Below are positions 1-8,902 of a stretch of DNA of 64,000 nt, piece by piece. Position 1 is the first letter of the stretch. Every line of letters starts with the position of its first letter. The notes beneath the pieces are model-generated. The model was given only the letters and a program-made list of their open reading frames with translations, was not told the DNA's origin and ran no database searches. The position numbers and the translations under genes are program-made. Source of the DNA: Hyphomicrobium denitrificans ATCC 51888. Lineage in GTDB: Bacteria > Pseudomonadota > Alphaproteobacteria > Rhizobiales > Hyphomicrobiaceae. Location of the stretch: the NCBI RefSeq assembly GCF_000143145.1, contig NC_014313.1, positions 3,162,001 to 3,226,000 of the forward strand. The letters are read 5' to 3'.

Positions 1-592
1 TGATGCCCGCGACGCTCAAGACTCGAACCTCAAAGTTGACGCGGACTTCCTGCGTGCCGCTGATGACCAGATTGCCGTTGGGCAGAACTTCGCTGACGAC
101 GGCGGCGACGAGCAGGTTGATATTTTCCGACCGCGTGATGCCGCCCTTTGAATCCGTCGATGTCGTGCGATCGAGATTGCCGTTCAAGCTGCCGGAACCG
201 GAACCGCCCGCGCCGCCGAAGCCGAGATCATAGTCGAGCGAGGACGTGAGGCCGACGCTTGAATCGCGTTTGCGATTGAGCGTGTTGCCGAGCGTCGCCT
301 GATCCTTGATCTGGACTTTGACGGTGACGACGTCGCCGTTCTTGAAGGCGCGCGCATCGCGGAAAAGATCGGCACCGGAATCGCGCCACGTCGAATTGCC
401 GGAGGTATACGCGGCCTTCGTCACGGGGAGCTGAACATGCGGCAGACGTTCCGGCAGCAAGCCGCTTCCGACCGGAGACATGACCGGCTCGCGGCTGACC
501 TCTTTCAACTGGTCCAGTGCGCAGGCCGGCAGCAAAAGCGCCAGGCACGTCACCCAGAGCGCGCTCGGTCTTGGCCTATTTATGCTGCGCAT
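1..592 (-). CDS. flgH: Flagellar L-ring protein FlgH, 3' part beyond window
   Basis: Lipoprotein that forms the outer-membrane L ring of the flagellar basal body. The frame opens at an ATG inside the end of motE (17-base overlap) and stays open to base 1, so the C-terminus lies outside the window. The N-terminus carries a Sec signal ending in a lipobox (Leu-Pro-Ala-Cys, Cys at about residue 20), as expected for FlgH. The following stretch (VVTVKVQIKDQATLGNTLNR, then a Gly/Ser-rich segment and NGNLVISGTQEVRVN) is characteristic of the family. It is the last visible gene of the minus-strand basal-body operon, after flgI and motE, which is the usual rhizobial order. Identity is secure; only the truncation by the window edge limits the call. 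Confidence 0.93.
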   Translation of the reverse strand, partial: MRSINRPRPSALWVTCLALLLPACALDQLKEVSREPVMSPVGSGLLPERLPHVQLPVTKAAYTSGNSTWRDSGADLFRDARAFKNGDVVTVKVQIKDQATLGNTLNRKRDSSVGLTSSLDYDLGFGGAGGSGSGSLNGNLDRTTSTDSKGGITRSENINLLVAAVVSEVLPNGNLVISGTQEVRVNFEVRVLSVAGI

Positions 593-1181
593 TGGCCATC
601 GACTCCAGCTTCGCCGCGACCTCGCTCGCACCGGCAATAATCGCCATAAGGCGCGAGGCTTTCGCCGTATCCATTTCCGCCAAAATGAGGCTGCTGACCT
701 TTGGTGAAAGCTTGGCGGTGATCGCAGCAGCGGTCAGTTCATTCATTTCAGTCAGCTGATGCGCCGCCGCGTCCGGCTTCATCTTGCTGTAGATGTCGAG
801 GAGCGCGGTGGTTGCTTTCGCCGTGAATTCTTCGCGCTTTTTGACCCAGCTTTTCAGCTCTGTCGTCTTGGCATCGAGAATGGCGACGCGACCGGCAAGC
901 TCCTTGCTCGCCTTTTCGAGATTGCTGGTCTGCTGCGCGATCTGCGCGGCGGCTGTCGCATCGACGACGCTCGAGCAGTATTGCTCCGCAGGGCTCAACT
1001 GCTGCGGCGTGACCGGCGGCAACGGCAGCGAGTCGGCCGCCTGTCTATCCTTGTCACCTTTGGAGTCTTCCGAAGCCATGACGGGGGTGGCGAAAAAAAG
1101 TGCGAGCACAAAAACCGACACGATGGCGCGATACCACTCTACGCGCGACGAGTTGGACAGATGATGCTCAGACGTCGTCAT
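576..1181 (-). CDS. motE: MotE-like flagellar periplasmic protein
   Basis: 201 aa. An N-terminal hydrophobic segment (about residues 17-37, ending Val-Met-Ala) looks like a cleavable signal. A helical, probably coiled-coil middle (about 75-130) follows, then a C-terminal segment of the MgtE-N-like/MotE type (KMKPDAAAHQLTEM ... AAAITAKLSPKVSSLILAEM). In Sinorhizobium, MotE is a periplasmic partner that assists the motor protein MotC. The start overlaps the flgI stop (ATGA) and the 3' end overlaps flgH, so it is translated as part of the basal-body operon. The position between flgI and flgH matches rhizobial clusters. The family call is good. Whether it acts on MotC here is inferred, since no motC is present in the window. 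Confidence 0.8.
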   Translation of the reverse strand: MTTSEHHLSNSSRVEWYRAIVSVFVLALFFATPVMASEDSKGDKDRQAADSLPLPPVTPQQLSPAEQYCSSVVDATAAAQIAQQTSNLEKASKELAGRVAILDAKTTELKSWVKKREEFTAKATTALLDIYSKMKPDAAAHQLTEMNELTAAAITAKLSPKVSSLILAEMDTAKASRLMAIIAGASEVAAKLESMANAQHK

Positions 1182-2281
1182 TGCACCACCAGCTCCGCCT
1201 GCAACGCGCCTGACGTCTTCATCGCCTGGAGGATCGCAATGATGCCGATGGGCTTCAGACCCATGCGATTGAGCGCCGAGACGAGCTCTCGCAGGCTTGC
1301 GCCACGCAAGGTTTCGATACTGCCACCGGCTTCATGGACATCCACCTCGGTGTCGGGAACCGTCACCGTCTCCCCGTTCGAGAACGGCAGCGGTTGCGAA
1401 ACCCTTGGCTGCTCCTTCACGCGCACGGTGATGTTGCCATGCGCCACAGCCACGGTCGAAATGCGCACCTCGCTGCCGATAACGATCGTGCCCGTTCTTT
1501 CGTCGATGACGACGCGTGCCGTCTGATCGGGATCGACGGTGATCTCGCCGATTTCCGCAAACAGACGCGTCGCCGATAGACCGCGTGGGCGGCTGAGCGT
1601 GATGCTTTGGAAGTCTTCAGCCCTGGCGACTTTCATGCCGTAACGCTGGCCGGCGAAGGAATTGATCGCATCCTGAATGCGGATCGCGGTCGTGAAATCC
1701 GGATTGCGCAATTCGAGAACCAGCGGCATCCCCTCGACGGGCATTCCCGGCGCGTTCTGTTCGACGATGGCGCCGTTCGGGATGCGTCCGCGAGTCGGAA
1801 TGCCCGATGTTATGCTTTCGGCGGCACCTTTCGCAAGATAGCCGGAGATCGTGATCTGACCTTGTGCCGCGGCGTAGATCACCTGATCGGCGCCCGAGAG
1901 CGACGTCAAAATCAGAGACCCGCCCGCAAGCGATTTCGCGTCGCCCATCGACGATACGGTGACGTCGAAGCGCGAGCCTTTGCTCGCGAATGGGGGCAGT
2001 TCGGCCGTCACCATCACGGCGGCGACGTTGCGCGTGCGCGGCTCATATTGCGAGCCACGGATATTGACGCCCATGCGATCGAGCATCGCCTGGACCGATT
2101 GCTGCGTGAACGGCGAGTTGCGGAGCGTGTCGCCTGTTCCGTTCAATCCGACGACGAGGCCGTAACCGACGAGCTGGTTGGTGCGGATGCCTTTGACGTC
2201 GGTGATGTCCTTGATACGCGTCGCGGCAGCGGCCGAGCCCGCGCCGAGAATGAACAGCAGCAATGCGACGCAAATTCTCAT
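1178..2281 (-). CDS. flgI: Flagellar P-ring protein FlgI
   Basis: 367 aa, the usual length for FlgI, which forms the periplasmic P ring around the flagellar rod. A Sec signal peptide (about residues 1-20, ending in a run of Ala) is followed by the conserved start RIKDITDVKGIRTNQLVGYG and the family-typical GLVVGLNGTGDTL. The C-terminus (LNRMGLKPIGIIAILQAMK, then GALQAELV) is also typical. The start overlaps the flgA stop by 4 bases and the stop overlaps the motE start, showing tight translational coupling. FlgA, encoded just upstream, is the known chaperone for P-ring assembly. Confidence 0.97.
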   Translation of the reverse strand: MRICVALLLFILGAGSAAAATRIKDITDVKGIRTNQLVGYGLVVGLNGTGDTLRNSPFTQQSVQAMLDRMGVNIRGSQYEPRTRNVAAVMVTAELPPFASKGSRFDVTVSSMGDAKSLAGGSLILTSLSGADQVIYAAAQGQITISGYLAKGAAESITSGIPTRGRIPNGAIVEQNAPGMPVEGMPLVLELRNPDFTTAIRIQDAINSFAGQRYGMKVARAEDFQSITLSRPRGLSATRLFAEIGEITVDPDQTARVVIDERTGTIVIGSEVRISTVAVAHGNITVRVKEQPRVSQPLPFSNGETVTVPDTEVDVHEAGGSIETLRGASLRELVSALNRMGLKPIGIIAILQAMKTSGALQAELVVQ

Positions 2282-2739
2282 TGCTCGTCGACCGCCAGCG
2301 TTTGATCCGCCTGCACACGTGCCTTGAACATCACGCCGGTTGCGGTATTGCGCACCGAAATGATGTCTCCGACCGCGCCGGCCTTTTGCGCGATACCTTC
2401 GCCCACGATCGAGAGCGATTCCGAATTGTAAATGACCTTGTACGGCTTGCCTTGCAGAACGGCGTCCTGCTCGCGCACGGCGGAGCGGGGCACGTATTCG
2501 TTTCGCAGCAGGGTGCGGCGCGCCATCTTGCCGATCAGGTCTTTCGGATTCTCACCGAAGACGGCCATATTGCCGGAGCTGACGCGGACTTGGCGTTGGA
2601 CGAGCGCGTCGGCCGTGATCATGTCGCCGGGATAGATGACGTTGTTGGGCACGAAGACCGTGCGCAGGGCATCGTCGGCGGATGCCGCGCCAGCGAGTCC
2701 CAATACGAAAAGCGTGCCGAGCGCGAGAGATTTCATCAT
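2278..2739 (-). CDS. flgA: P-ring assembly chaperone FlgA
   Basis: 153 aa periplasmic chaperone for FlgI. It has a Sec signal (about residues 1-21, Ala-Ala-Ser-Ala) and then an SAF/FlgA-type domain: [17 protein letters not shown], the Arg-rich [19 protein letters not shown], and the C-terminal [20 protein letters not shown]. It is shorter than enterobacterial FlgA (about 219 aa), as is common in Alphaproteobacteria, where only the C-terminal SAF region is kept. Four-base overlaps with both flgG and flgI place it in the same operon as its client. Confidence 0.93.
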   Translation of the reverse strand: MMKSLALGTLFVLGLAGAASADDALRTVFVPNNVIYPGDMITADALVQRQVRVSSGNMAVFGENPKDLIGKMARRTLLRNEYVPRSAVREQDAVLQGKPYKVIYNSESLSIVGEGIAQKAGAVGDIISVRNTATGVMFKARVQADQTLAVDEQ

Positions 2740-3524
2740 GGCATGTTCTTCGTGATGGTGCTGAACATGTCGTCGGCAGCGCTGATGACTTTCGAGTTCA
2801 TCTCATAAGCGCGCTGCGCCGCGATCAGCTCGGTGATTTCCTTCACCGGATCGACGTTCGAGCTTTCGAGATAGCCCTGGTGAATTTTCGCAAATCCGGA
2901 ATCGCCAGGATTGCCGATCACGGCGGCGCCCGACGCCTGGTTTTCGCGGAACAGGTTGCCGCCGAGGGCATCGAGACCCGTCTCGTTCGCGAAGTTAGCG
3001 ATGCTCAACTGACCGAGAAGCTGTTGCTGCCCCGTCGCGCCGATGATCGCGTACACTTGTCCGGACGCATTGATCTGAACGTCCGTTGCGGTGGAAGGAA
3101 TCGTGATGTTGGGAATGACGACGTTCCCCTCGAGCGTCACGAGCTGACCGTTCGCATCTTTATTGAAAGCGCCGGCGCGGGTGTAGAGGATCTCGTTGTT
3201 TTCGCCCTGAACCTGAAAATAGCCTCTGCCGTCGAGCGCCAAGTCAAGCTTGTTGCTGGTCGGCGCGAGCGCGCCCTGCATCGAAAGGTGACGGATCGCG
3301 ACGGTCCGCACGCCGAGGCCGATCTGGTTGCCTTCGGGGATCATGGTATCGTCGTCGCGCGCCAACGTGCCGGCGGCGCGATCGGTCTGGTAAAGAAGAT
3401 CAGTGAACTCGGCGCGCGCGCGCTTGAAGCCCGTCGTGTTGATGTTCGCGACGTTGTTGGCGATCACTTCGACGTTCGTCTGCTGTGCCGACATGCCGGT
3501 TGCGGCAATTGAAAGCGCTCTCAT
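2736..3524 (-). CDS. flgG: Flagellar distal rod protein FlgG
   Basis: 262 aa, the standard FlgG length. FlgG polymerises as the distal rod. The N-terminal flagellar rod motif is clear ([20 protein letters not shown], residues about 12-31), followed by the [10 protein letters not shown] sequence. The C-terminal rod/hook motif ([20 protein letters not shown] then [10 protein letters not shown]) is also complete. The gene overlaps flgA by 4 bases and sits 11 bases downstream of fliE. No anomaly seen. Confidence 0.97.
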   Translation of the reverse strand: MRALSIAATGMSAQQTNVEVIANNVANINTTGFKRARAEFTDLLYQTDRAAGTLARDDDTMIPEGNQIGLGVRTVAIRHLSMQGALAPTSNKLDLALDGRGYFQVQGENNEILYTRAGAFNKDANGQLVTLEGNVVIPNITIPSTATDVQINASGQVYAIIGATGQQQLLGQLSIANFANETGLDALGGNLFRENQASGAAVIGNPGDSGFAKIHQGYLESSNVDPVKEITELIAAQRAYEMNSKVISAADDMFSTITKNMP

Positions 3525-3535
3525 CGATTACGTCC

Positions 3536-3862
3536 TCAGATCTGCATTCGGCTGATTTCCTGGTACGCGCCGACGACTTTGTCGCGAACCGCCACTACCG
3601 TTTGAAGCGTCTGCTCGGCCATCATGACGGCCTGCACGACCTGCTGCAGCGAGGCCTGGCCTTTCATGCCGGCCGTTGCCGTCGTCTCGCCGGCCTTGAT
3701 CGTCGAAATCGCATCAGTCGCCATTGACGCAAGCGTGTCGGCGAAACTGGCCTGGGGCACAGAACCGGCGGATGCGGGCGGGGTGATTGCCGGCGTGGTC
3801 GTCGGCGCAGCGCCGCCGATACGACTGATCTCAGGTGACAGCATCGCAATCGATAAGCTCAT
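3536..3862 (-). CDS. fliE: Flagellar hook-basal body complex protein FliE
   Basis: 108 aa. FliE joins the MS ring to the proximal rod. The N-terminal third is low-complexity (Ala/Pro/Thr-rich). The C-terminal half carries the family signature: ASFADTLASM, a helical linker, then QASLQQVVQAVMMAEQTLQT and VVAVRDKVVGAYQEISRMQI at the extreme C-terminus. It is exported by the flagellar type III system, so no Sec signal is expected and none is seen. The start overlaps the flgC stop (ATGA). Confidence 0.95.
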   Translation of the reverse strand: MSLSIAMLSPEISRIGGAAPTTTPAITPPASAGSVPQASFADTLASMATDAISTIKAGETTATAGMKGQASLQQVVQAVMMAEQTLQTVVAVRDKVVGAYQEISRMQI

Positions 3863-4278
3863 GTCGACCTCATCAGATCGATGGTCATGGAAACGAGTTC
3901 GCGAACCTGTTTGATGACCTGCGTGTTCGCCGTGTACGAGCGCGAGGCTTCGCGCATGTCGGCAAGCTCGACCAGCATGTTGACGTTCGGCATCTTGACC
4001 ATGCCATTGCTGTCGGCGGCGGCATTGCCGGGCATGTATTGCGTTTCGAACGGCGTTTCGTCGTGCGAGATCTTGTCGACCTGAACGAGGTCGGCTCCGG
4101 CGTTCTCGTCCATCACGCTCTGAAAGCTGATCGTCTTGCGCTGATACGGATCGGCGCCGGGCGTCTTGCCGGTGGTCGATGCGTTCGCGATATTTTCCGA
4201 GACGACCCGCATGCGCGACGACTGCGCGAAGAGCCCGGAGGCCGCGGATCTCGTCGATGCGATGAGAGGATCGCTCAT
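3859..4278 (-). CDS. flgC: Flagellar proximal rod protein FlgC
   Basis: 139 aa, typical FlgC. The N-terminal rod motif (GLFAQSSRMRVVSENIANAS, about residues 16-35) is followed by DPYQRKTISF and by MPNVNMLVELADMREASRSY plus the C-terminal helix TQVIKQVRELVSMTIDLMR. It lies 2 bases after the flgB stop and overlaps fliE by 4 bases. It forms part of the proximal rod together with FlgB and FlgF. Confidence 0.96.
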   Translation of the reverse strand: MSDPLIASTRSAASGLFAQSSRMRVVSENIANASTTGKTPGADPYQRKTISFQSVMDENAGADLVQVDKISHDETPFETQYMPGNAAADSNGMVKMPNVNMLVELADMREASRSYTANTQVIKQVRELVSMTIDLMRST

Positions 4279-4280
4279 CT

Positions 4281-4658
4281 TCAGCCCTTCGTAACCGAGC
4301 GCAGCATGCCGGAGAATGTCCTCATGATCTGCGTGTTCATGCTGTAGCCGCGCATCACCTCGCCCGACTTCAAGAATTCCTGCTCCAGACTGACGTCGTT
4401 GCCGGACACGAGAACCTCGGCCTGGTTCGGATCGTTGTCGCGGGCCTGAACGAGGCCATCGCCTGCGGGTGAGAAGTGATCCGGATTGGTGACCGCCATC
4501 GGGACGGCTTTACGCATCGCGTCCTCGAAGCTTTCGACGTCGCGCGCTTTGTATCCCGGCGTGTTGGCGTTCGCGACGTTCTGGGAAATCACCGACTGGC
4601 GCTGTGCTAGCCACTCGTTTTGGCGAAACGCCAGGTCAAAGAGTTGCAGCGGCTGCAT
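4281..4658 (-). CDS. flgB: Flagellar proximal rod protein FlgB
   Basis: 125 aa, typical FlgB length. It begins with the family-typical hydrophobic/aromatic stretch (LFDLAFRQNEWLAQRQSVIS), then the rod motif QNVANANTPGYKARDVESFE. The C-terminal helix (SLEQEFLKSGEVMRGYSMNT) ends in an IMRTFSGMLRSVTK tail. It is the first of the flgB-flgC-fliE-flgG set and is preceded by a 107-base spacer after the unidentified 140-aa gene, so an internal promoter here is possible. Confidence 0.95.
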   Translation of the reverse strand: MQPLQLFDLAFRQNEWLAQRQSVISQNVANANTPGYKARDVESFEDAMRKAVPMAVTNPDHFSPAGDGLVQARDNDPNQAEVLVSGNDVSLEQEFLKSGEVMRGYSMNTQIMRTFSGMLRSVTKG

Positions 4659-4765
4659 TGGGCGATCCTCGATATGGCTCTACCCTTGTTTGCATGCGCC
4701 AGCTTGCGTCGGCCTGAACAGATGCCGGCGAACGTGTGCGGAGGCACACGCCGTCGGCTGATATT

Positions 4766-5188
4766 TCAGTTCAGACGGGCTTCGCCGAGCGCTTCGTGCA
4801 GGCGCGTGGTGTTCTGGTCAGGCGCCAGCGATTCGCCATCGAACGAGATGTAGGTAATTTCGACGCCGGCTTCTTCCGCTTCGAGCAGCAAGCGGAAATA
4901 GACATGGATGGCCTGATGGTGGAACTCCATGTCGAATGAAACGCGCGGCTCGTCACCCCAGTCGAGATAGACGTCCCCCGAGTAGCCGAATTTCAGTGTT
5001 TCGGGCTTGAAAGACAGCTCGATCGAGGCCTGAACCAGCGCGCTGACGCATCCGATCTGGCCGGATTTCAGGAACGTGACGATGTCGGGCAGGTCGATCA
5101 TCCGCAAATCGGCGGCGACGCTGCGAACGCTATCGCCCAGAATTCGCTCACGTTCGAAAGAGTGATCGACGCGAACCTTTTGTATCAT
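4766..5188 (-). CDS. Conserved-looking unknown protein in flagellar operon
   Basis: 140 aa, not recognised. It is soluble, with no signal peptide or membrane segment, and fairly acidic. It contains an aromatic-rich centre (FKPETLKFGYSGDVYLDWGD, about residues 56-75), then SFDMEFHHQAIHVYFRLLLE and a final acidic helix. The alternating beta-like segments suggest a small alpha/beta fold. It begins 13 bases after the flhB stop, so it is almost certainly co-transcribed with flhB and fliG. The position points to a role in the motor or export apparatus or its regulation, but no motif proves this. Coding character is supported by operon spacing and by the lack of any competing frame. Confidence 0.75.
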   Translation of the reverse strand: MIQKVRVDHSFERERILGDSVRSVAADLRMIDLPDIVTFLKSGQIGCVSALVQASIELSFKPETLKFGYSGDVYLDWGDEPRVSFDMEFHHQAIHVYFRLLLEAEEAGVEITYISFDGESLAPDQNTTRLHEALGEARLN

Positions 5189-5201
5189 CGACGGGCGCCC
5201 T

Positions 5202-6284
5202 TCAGGTGCGGACAGGGTTCTGGCGATTTCGCCGGGCCTGCAGGCGGATCAGGATTTCCGCGATGGCACGGTAGAACTCGGCAGGGATCATTTGATCTAC
5301 CTCTACTTTTGCATAGAGGGACCTTGCGAGAGCCTTGTCTTCGATGACCGGAATCGCATTTTCTTCGGCGATCCGGCGGATTTTCAGCGCGATCAGGTCC
5401 TGTCCCTTGGCGACGACGCGCGGCGCGCCGCCCTCGGAGCGCACATAACGCAGCGCGACGGCGAAGTGGGTCGGGTTGGCGATCACGATGGTCGCCTTCG
5501 ACACGCCTTTCAACATGCGCTGACGCGAGCGGGCTTTGGCGATGGAGCGGCGCCGCGCCTTCATCAGCGGATCGCCTTCCATCTGCTTCTGCTCGTCCTT
5601 GATTTCCTGCCGCGCCATGCGCAACGAGCGCCGCCAGAGCACGTGCGCGACCGGCAGGTCGAAAATCAGCAGCGTGAACGACATGAGCGCAAGGGAGATC
5701 AGAAGCGCGACGACGCTTTTCTGCGACAGCGTCAGAATCGCAGACGGATCGTTCCAGATCGAATTCGTGAAATCGTGCCACATATACATCAGGATCGCGA
5801 CGCTGGTGACGACGACGACGACGAGCCGGAGCGACAGCTTCAGGAACTCGAAAAGCCCGGAAAGACTGAACATCCGCTTCAGGCCCTTGGCCGGCGACAG
5901 GCGCGAGATGTCGGGAATGACCCGTTTGGCGATCGGAATGGGCGGATTCTGCGCCACGGATGCAATCACGCCCGCTGCGCCGAATGCCAGAATGATCGGC
6001 GCGGTGACGACAGCCGCCGCTTTGCCGACGACGTCGAACAGCAGCATCACATCGCCGCCGTTTCCGAGGCGAATCGAGCCGGCGTTCGCGAGCAAGCCGA
6101 CGAGCAGGCTGCCGAGATGGCTTGCGAAGGTTTGTCCGAGGACGGCGATCACGAGCAGCGCCGCCATCAGATACAGGAAGTTCGGGACCTCGCGCGATGA
6201 CGGCACGTTGCCATCGTTGCGCGCATCCAGAAGCTTTTTATCGGTTGCTTCCTCTGTCCGGCTTTGTTGATCCTGTTCGGACAC
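5202..6284 (-). CDS. flhB: Flagellar export apparatus protein FlhB
   Basis: 360 aa inner-membrane component of the flagellar type III export gate, which switches substrate specificity from rod/hook to filament. The N-terminal family signature (SRTEEATDKKLLDARNDGNV, about residues 8-27) precedes four hydrophobic membrane segments between about residues 35 and 215. The cytoplasmic C-domain contains the autocleavage motif Asn-Pro-Thr-His at 270-273. A basic linker (MKARRRSIAKARSRQRML) precedes it, as usual. The gene lies 23 bases after fliG. Confidence 0.97.
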   Translation of the reverse strand: MSEQDQQSRTEEATDKKLLDARNDGNVPSSREVPNFLYLMAALLVIAVLGQTFASHLGSLLVGLLANAGSIRLGNGGDVMLLFDVVGKAAAVVTAPIILAFGAAGVIASVAQNPPIPIAKRVIPDISRLSPAKGLKRMFSLSGLFEFLKLSLRLVVVVVTSVAILMYMWHDFTNSIWNDPSAILTLSQKSVVALLISLALMSFTLLIFDLPVAHVLWRRSLRMARQEIKDEQKQMEGDPLMKARRRSIAKARSRQRMLKGVSKATIVIANPTHFAVALRYVRSEGGAPRVVAKGQDLIALKIRRIAEENAIPVIEDKALARSLYAKVEVDQMIPAEFYRAIAEILIRLQARRNRQNPVRT

Positions 6285-6307
6285 GGGAAGATCCTGCCGC
6301 TACCGCG

Positions 6308-7318
6308 TTAGGCGGCGTCCTGAGACGGAACTTCGATGTTGCCTTCCGCCGAAAGGCGCAGAACGGAATCGACGATTGCGCGACGCGCTTCCGCAATATC
6401 GCGCGCGGCCACGTTGGCAGGGCTCTGCAATTCCGCTTCGGCCATGCGGCGCGCACGCGGCGACAGCGCGGCCAAGACTTTGTTCTGAAGCTCGGAGTCG
6501 GCGCCCTGCAGCGCGATCACAGTCCGCTCAACCGGAATGCCGTCCATCAACACCGTCATGGCGCGCGCGGGCAGCATGATGAGATCTTCGAATTTGAAGA
6601 GCATCTTGCGGATGGCTTCGGCGTCTTTCGGCTTAATCGACGTCAGATATTGCAGGATGGCTGCCGACTCATCCTTGTCCATGTTGTTCAGGATACCGGC
6701 CATGGTCAGATGCTTGTCCGACGAGCGGCGATCGTTGTCGAACAGCTCCGCATGCAGCGACGTCTCGAGGGCTTCGATAACTTGCGGCGCGACCTGTCCC
6801 AGCCCGAGAATGCGATTCATCAAATCGTTGCGCTCGGCAGGCGAAAAACTTTTCAGGATGCCGGAGGCGCGCTCGCTACCGAGGCGATCCAGATAATAGG
6901 CCGCGACCTGCGGCGACTGCGCCCTCATGTAGCCGTGCAGGATATCGTCGGGAAGTCCCGCAAATCGCGCCCAGATATCCTGATGCGCTACGAATGAGTC
7001 GGCATCGAGTGACGATTTGTTTTCGGTGATGACATCCGTCACGAGTCGCTTGACGTCTTCGGGGCGTCCGACGAACGGCGTTCCAAGGCCGAGCTGGCTT
7101 TCGAATTCCTCGACGATCTTTTCCAGTTCCGAAGCCGAGATCGTCGGCATCACCTCGGTCGAGCGAACGATGATGTTCAGCTCTTCCGGGTTGAATTTTT
7201 TGAGGAGACCACTCGCCCGCTCCTTGCCGAGCGCGAGCAGAAGTACGCCGACTTTCTCCGCACCCGTCAGCGGACGAGAGGGATTTTGCGAATCGGGTCC
7301 GGCGTCTCGCGGCATCAT
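6308..7318 (-). CDS. fliG: Flagellar motor switch protein FliG
   Basis: 336 aa, standard length. FliG binds the MS ring and provides the torque-generating surface that meets MotA. The N-domain (LTGAEKVGVLLLALGKERAS), middle domain and C-domain are recognisable, the latter including FKFEDLIMLPARAMTVLMDG followed by VIALQGADSELQNKVLAALS and the charged helix SPRARRMAEAEL. A TTG/ATG cluster leaves the exact start uncertain by one or two codons. It is preceded by fliN (9-base gap) and followed by flhB. Confidence 0.97.
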   Translation of the reverse strand: MMPRDAGPDSQNPSRPLTGAEKVGVLLLALGKERASGLLKKFNPEELNIIVRSTEVMPTISASELEKIVEEFESQLGLGTPFVGRPEDVKRLVTDVITENKSSLDADSFVAHQDIWARFAGLPDDILHGYMRAQSPQVAAYYLDRLGSERASGILKSFSPAERNDLMNRILGLGQVAPQVIEALETSLHAELFDNDRRSSDKHLTMAGILNNMDKDESAAILQYLTSIKPKDAEAIRKMLFKFEDLIMLPARAMTVLMDGIPVERTVIALQGADSELQNKVLAALSPRARRMAEAELQSPANVAARDIAEARRAIVDSVLRLSAEGNIEVPSQDAA

Positions 7319-7327
7319 GCGTTTTGC

Positions 7328-7765
7328 CTACTTGCCCGGCGTGATCTTGCCGACTTGCGTCAGCACGACGCCGAAGCGCGATGATGCCTCATTGAGGATG
7401 ACGACTTCGCCGCGCGCAATCAGATGCCCGTTGACGAGAATGTCGACCGGATCGCCGACCATCTTGTCGAGCTTGACGACCGAACCCTTGGCGAGCTTCG
7501 CGAGCGTCGCGACGGGCATCTTCGCCGAGCCGAGCACGACCTTCATCATCACGGGCAGCCCCGCGATCATGGCGCTGTTGTCGGCTTCGATCTGCGGCTC
7601 TTCGATGCCACCCGCTTCCGAATCGGCAGGCATGATGTCCGGGAAGCCCGACGAGCTTTCGCCGTCGCCAAAACCGGTCGCGGCCATGCCGGCAAAGGGC
7701 TGATCGAAGTCTTGTACGGCGGGCTCGCCCCCGTGCTCCGTTTCGTCCATGTCGCTCGCCGCCAT
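7328..7765 (-). CDS. fliN: Flagellar motor switch protein FliN
   Basis: 145 aa. The C-terminal SPOA/FliN domain (about residues 66-140) shows the expected sequence: MMKVVLGSAKMPVATLAKLA, then KGSVVKLDKMVGDPVDILVN, GHLIARGEVVILNEASSRFG and VVLTQV. The N-terminal 60 residues are acidic and low-complexity, as in other alphaproteobacterial FliN. FliN forms the distal C ring with FliM and helps dock export cargo. It sits between fliM and fliG on the same strand. Confidence 0.95.
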   Translation of the reverse strand: MAASDMDETEHGGEPAVQDFDQPFAGMAATGFGDGESSSGFPDIMPADSEAGGIEEPQIEADNSAMIAGLPVMMKVVLGSAKMPVATLAKLAKGSVVKLDKMVGDPVDILVNGHLIARGEVVILNEASSRFGVVLTQVGKITPGK

Positions 7766-7848
7766 TGCCCTGTGCCTTCGATTCGCTAGTCGCCCAATTC
7801 GCGATAATTACCGCTCAACCCTGCCGCAGCCTTGTGCCATGTGCACAT

Positions 7849-8817
7849 CTAGAGGCCGTAGAATTCGTCGATCGTCTCTTTGTTCTGATCGAAATCGTCT
7901 TCGATCCGTAACGTCAGCGTGCCGTCGCGCTTGCCCAATTCACACCAGAACAGCGGGATTTCATCCGCGTCGAGGCGGACGCGCGCCAAGGACGTGCTCG
8001 TCAACTCGACGACGGACCCAACGGCAAAGCGCTGGACTTCGCCAAGCGAGATCGGCCGCTCTTCAAGAATGCCGTTGAGGCCGATGAAGGCACGCGCGAT
8101 CTCTTCCGAAAGTTGCTTAGACCACGACGTGTCGTCATATGCCCGCGCCGACGGCGGCGCGGCGCCAACGGCTTCTCCCGCGGAAGCGACGGCCAACAAA
8201 TCGCGGACAGGCTCGATCGCGGCCTGCGGAATGACGATGGTCAAAATTCCGGTTTGCCCGAAGTATTCGATCGCCAAGCGCGCCGAGATGACGGGCGACG
8301 ATGTGCTGAGTTGTGGCTCGAGTTCGATCTTGTCGACGACATCGCCAAGGTCGAGTTGCACATCGACGAGGATAGAAAATGCATGCGAGAGGGCGCGCGT
8401 GACGCGCCGGAACATGACGCGGAGAATATTGGCGTCGGTCTTTGTCAGGCGGCGTTCGGTGAGCCCGGTGGGGGGGAGTCCTTCGCACCCCAGCGCCGAT
8501 TCGACAAAAAGCGCGGTGAGCGTCGGATCGGAAATGAAATACAGCCAGTTCCGCCAGCGCTCCGCCCGGACAACGCCGGCATACGTGTTCGGCGGTAGAT
8601 TGCAGCTTTCCCCGATGGTCGAGGCGGATAGGTCGAGCAGGCGCGCCTTCACCGGAAACGAAGAAACGCTGCCGAGTTCTTCGACCATCACACGCGGCAA
8701 CTGACCGAATATCGTTTGCAATCCGGGGAGCCGATCCGGCCGATTTTGCCCAGCCGACAGGGCGCGCTCCAGCGATTTTTGTGCCGCCATCAGCTCGGAG
8801 GGTGCGTCAACCGTCAC
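7849..8817 (-). CDS. fliM: Flagellar motor switch protein FliM
   Basis: 322 aa. The FliM middle domain is recognisable (LPRVMVEELGSVSSFPVKAR and LTALFVESALGCEGLPPTGL). The C-terminal SPOA domain carries RPISLGEVQRFAVGSVVELT and ends with GTLTLRIEDDFDQNKE. The canonical N-terminal CheY-P-binding peptide of FliM (Leu-Ser-Gln-x-Glu-Ile-Asp-x-Leu-Leu type) is not visible; the protein starts with an Ala/Ser-rich helix instead. It is separated from fliN by 83 bases and from motA by 85 bases. Confidence 0.92.
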   Translation of the reverse strand: MTVDAPSELMAAQKSLERALSAGQNRPDRLPGLQTIFGQLPRVMVEELGSVSSFPVKARLLDLSASTIGESCNLPPNTYAGVVRAERWRNWLYFISDPTLTALFVESALGCEGLPPTGLTERRLTKTDANILRVMFRRVTRALSHAFSILVDVQLDLGDVVDKIELEPQLSTSSPVISARLAIEYFGQTGILTIVIPQAAIEPVRDLLAVASAGEAVGAAPPSARAYDDTSWSKQLSEEIARAFIGLNGILEERPISLGEVQRFAVGSVVELTSTSLARVRLDADEIPLFWCELGKRDGTLTLRIEDDFDQNKETIDEFYGL

Positions 8818-8902
8818 GGTACGACCCGTCCTTTTGATCGATCGCGGTTACGCTGAGCCGGCAGCGACGGCTTCGAACTCGGAAGGGCGCTGCGCGACAT
8901 CA

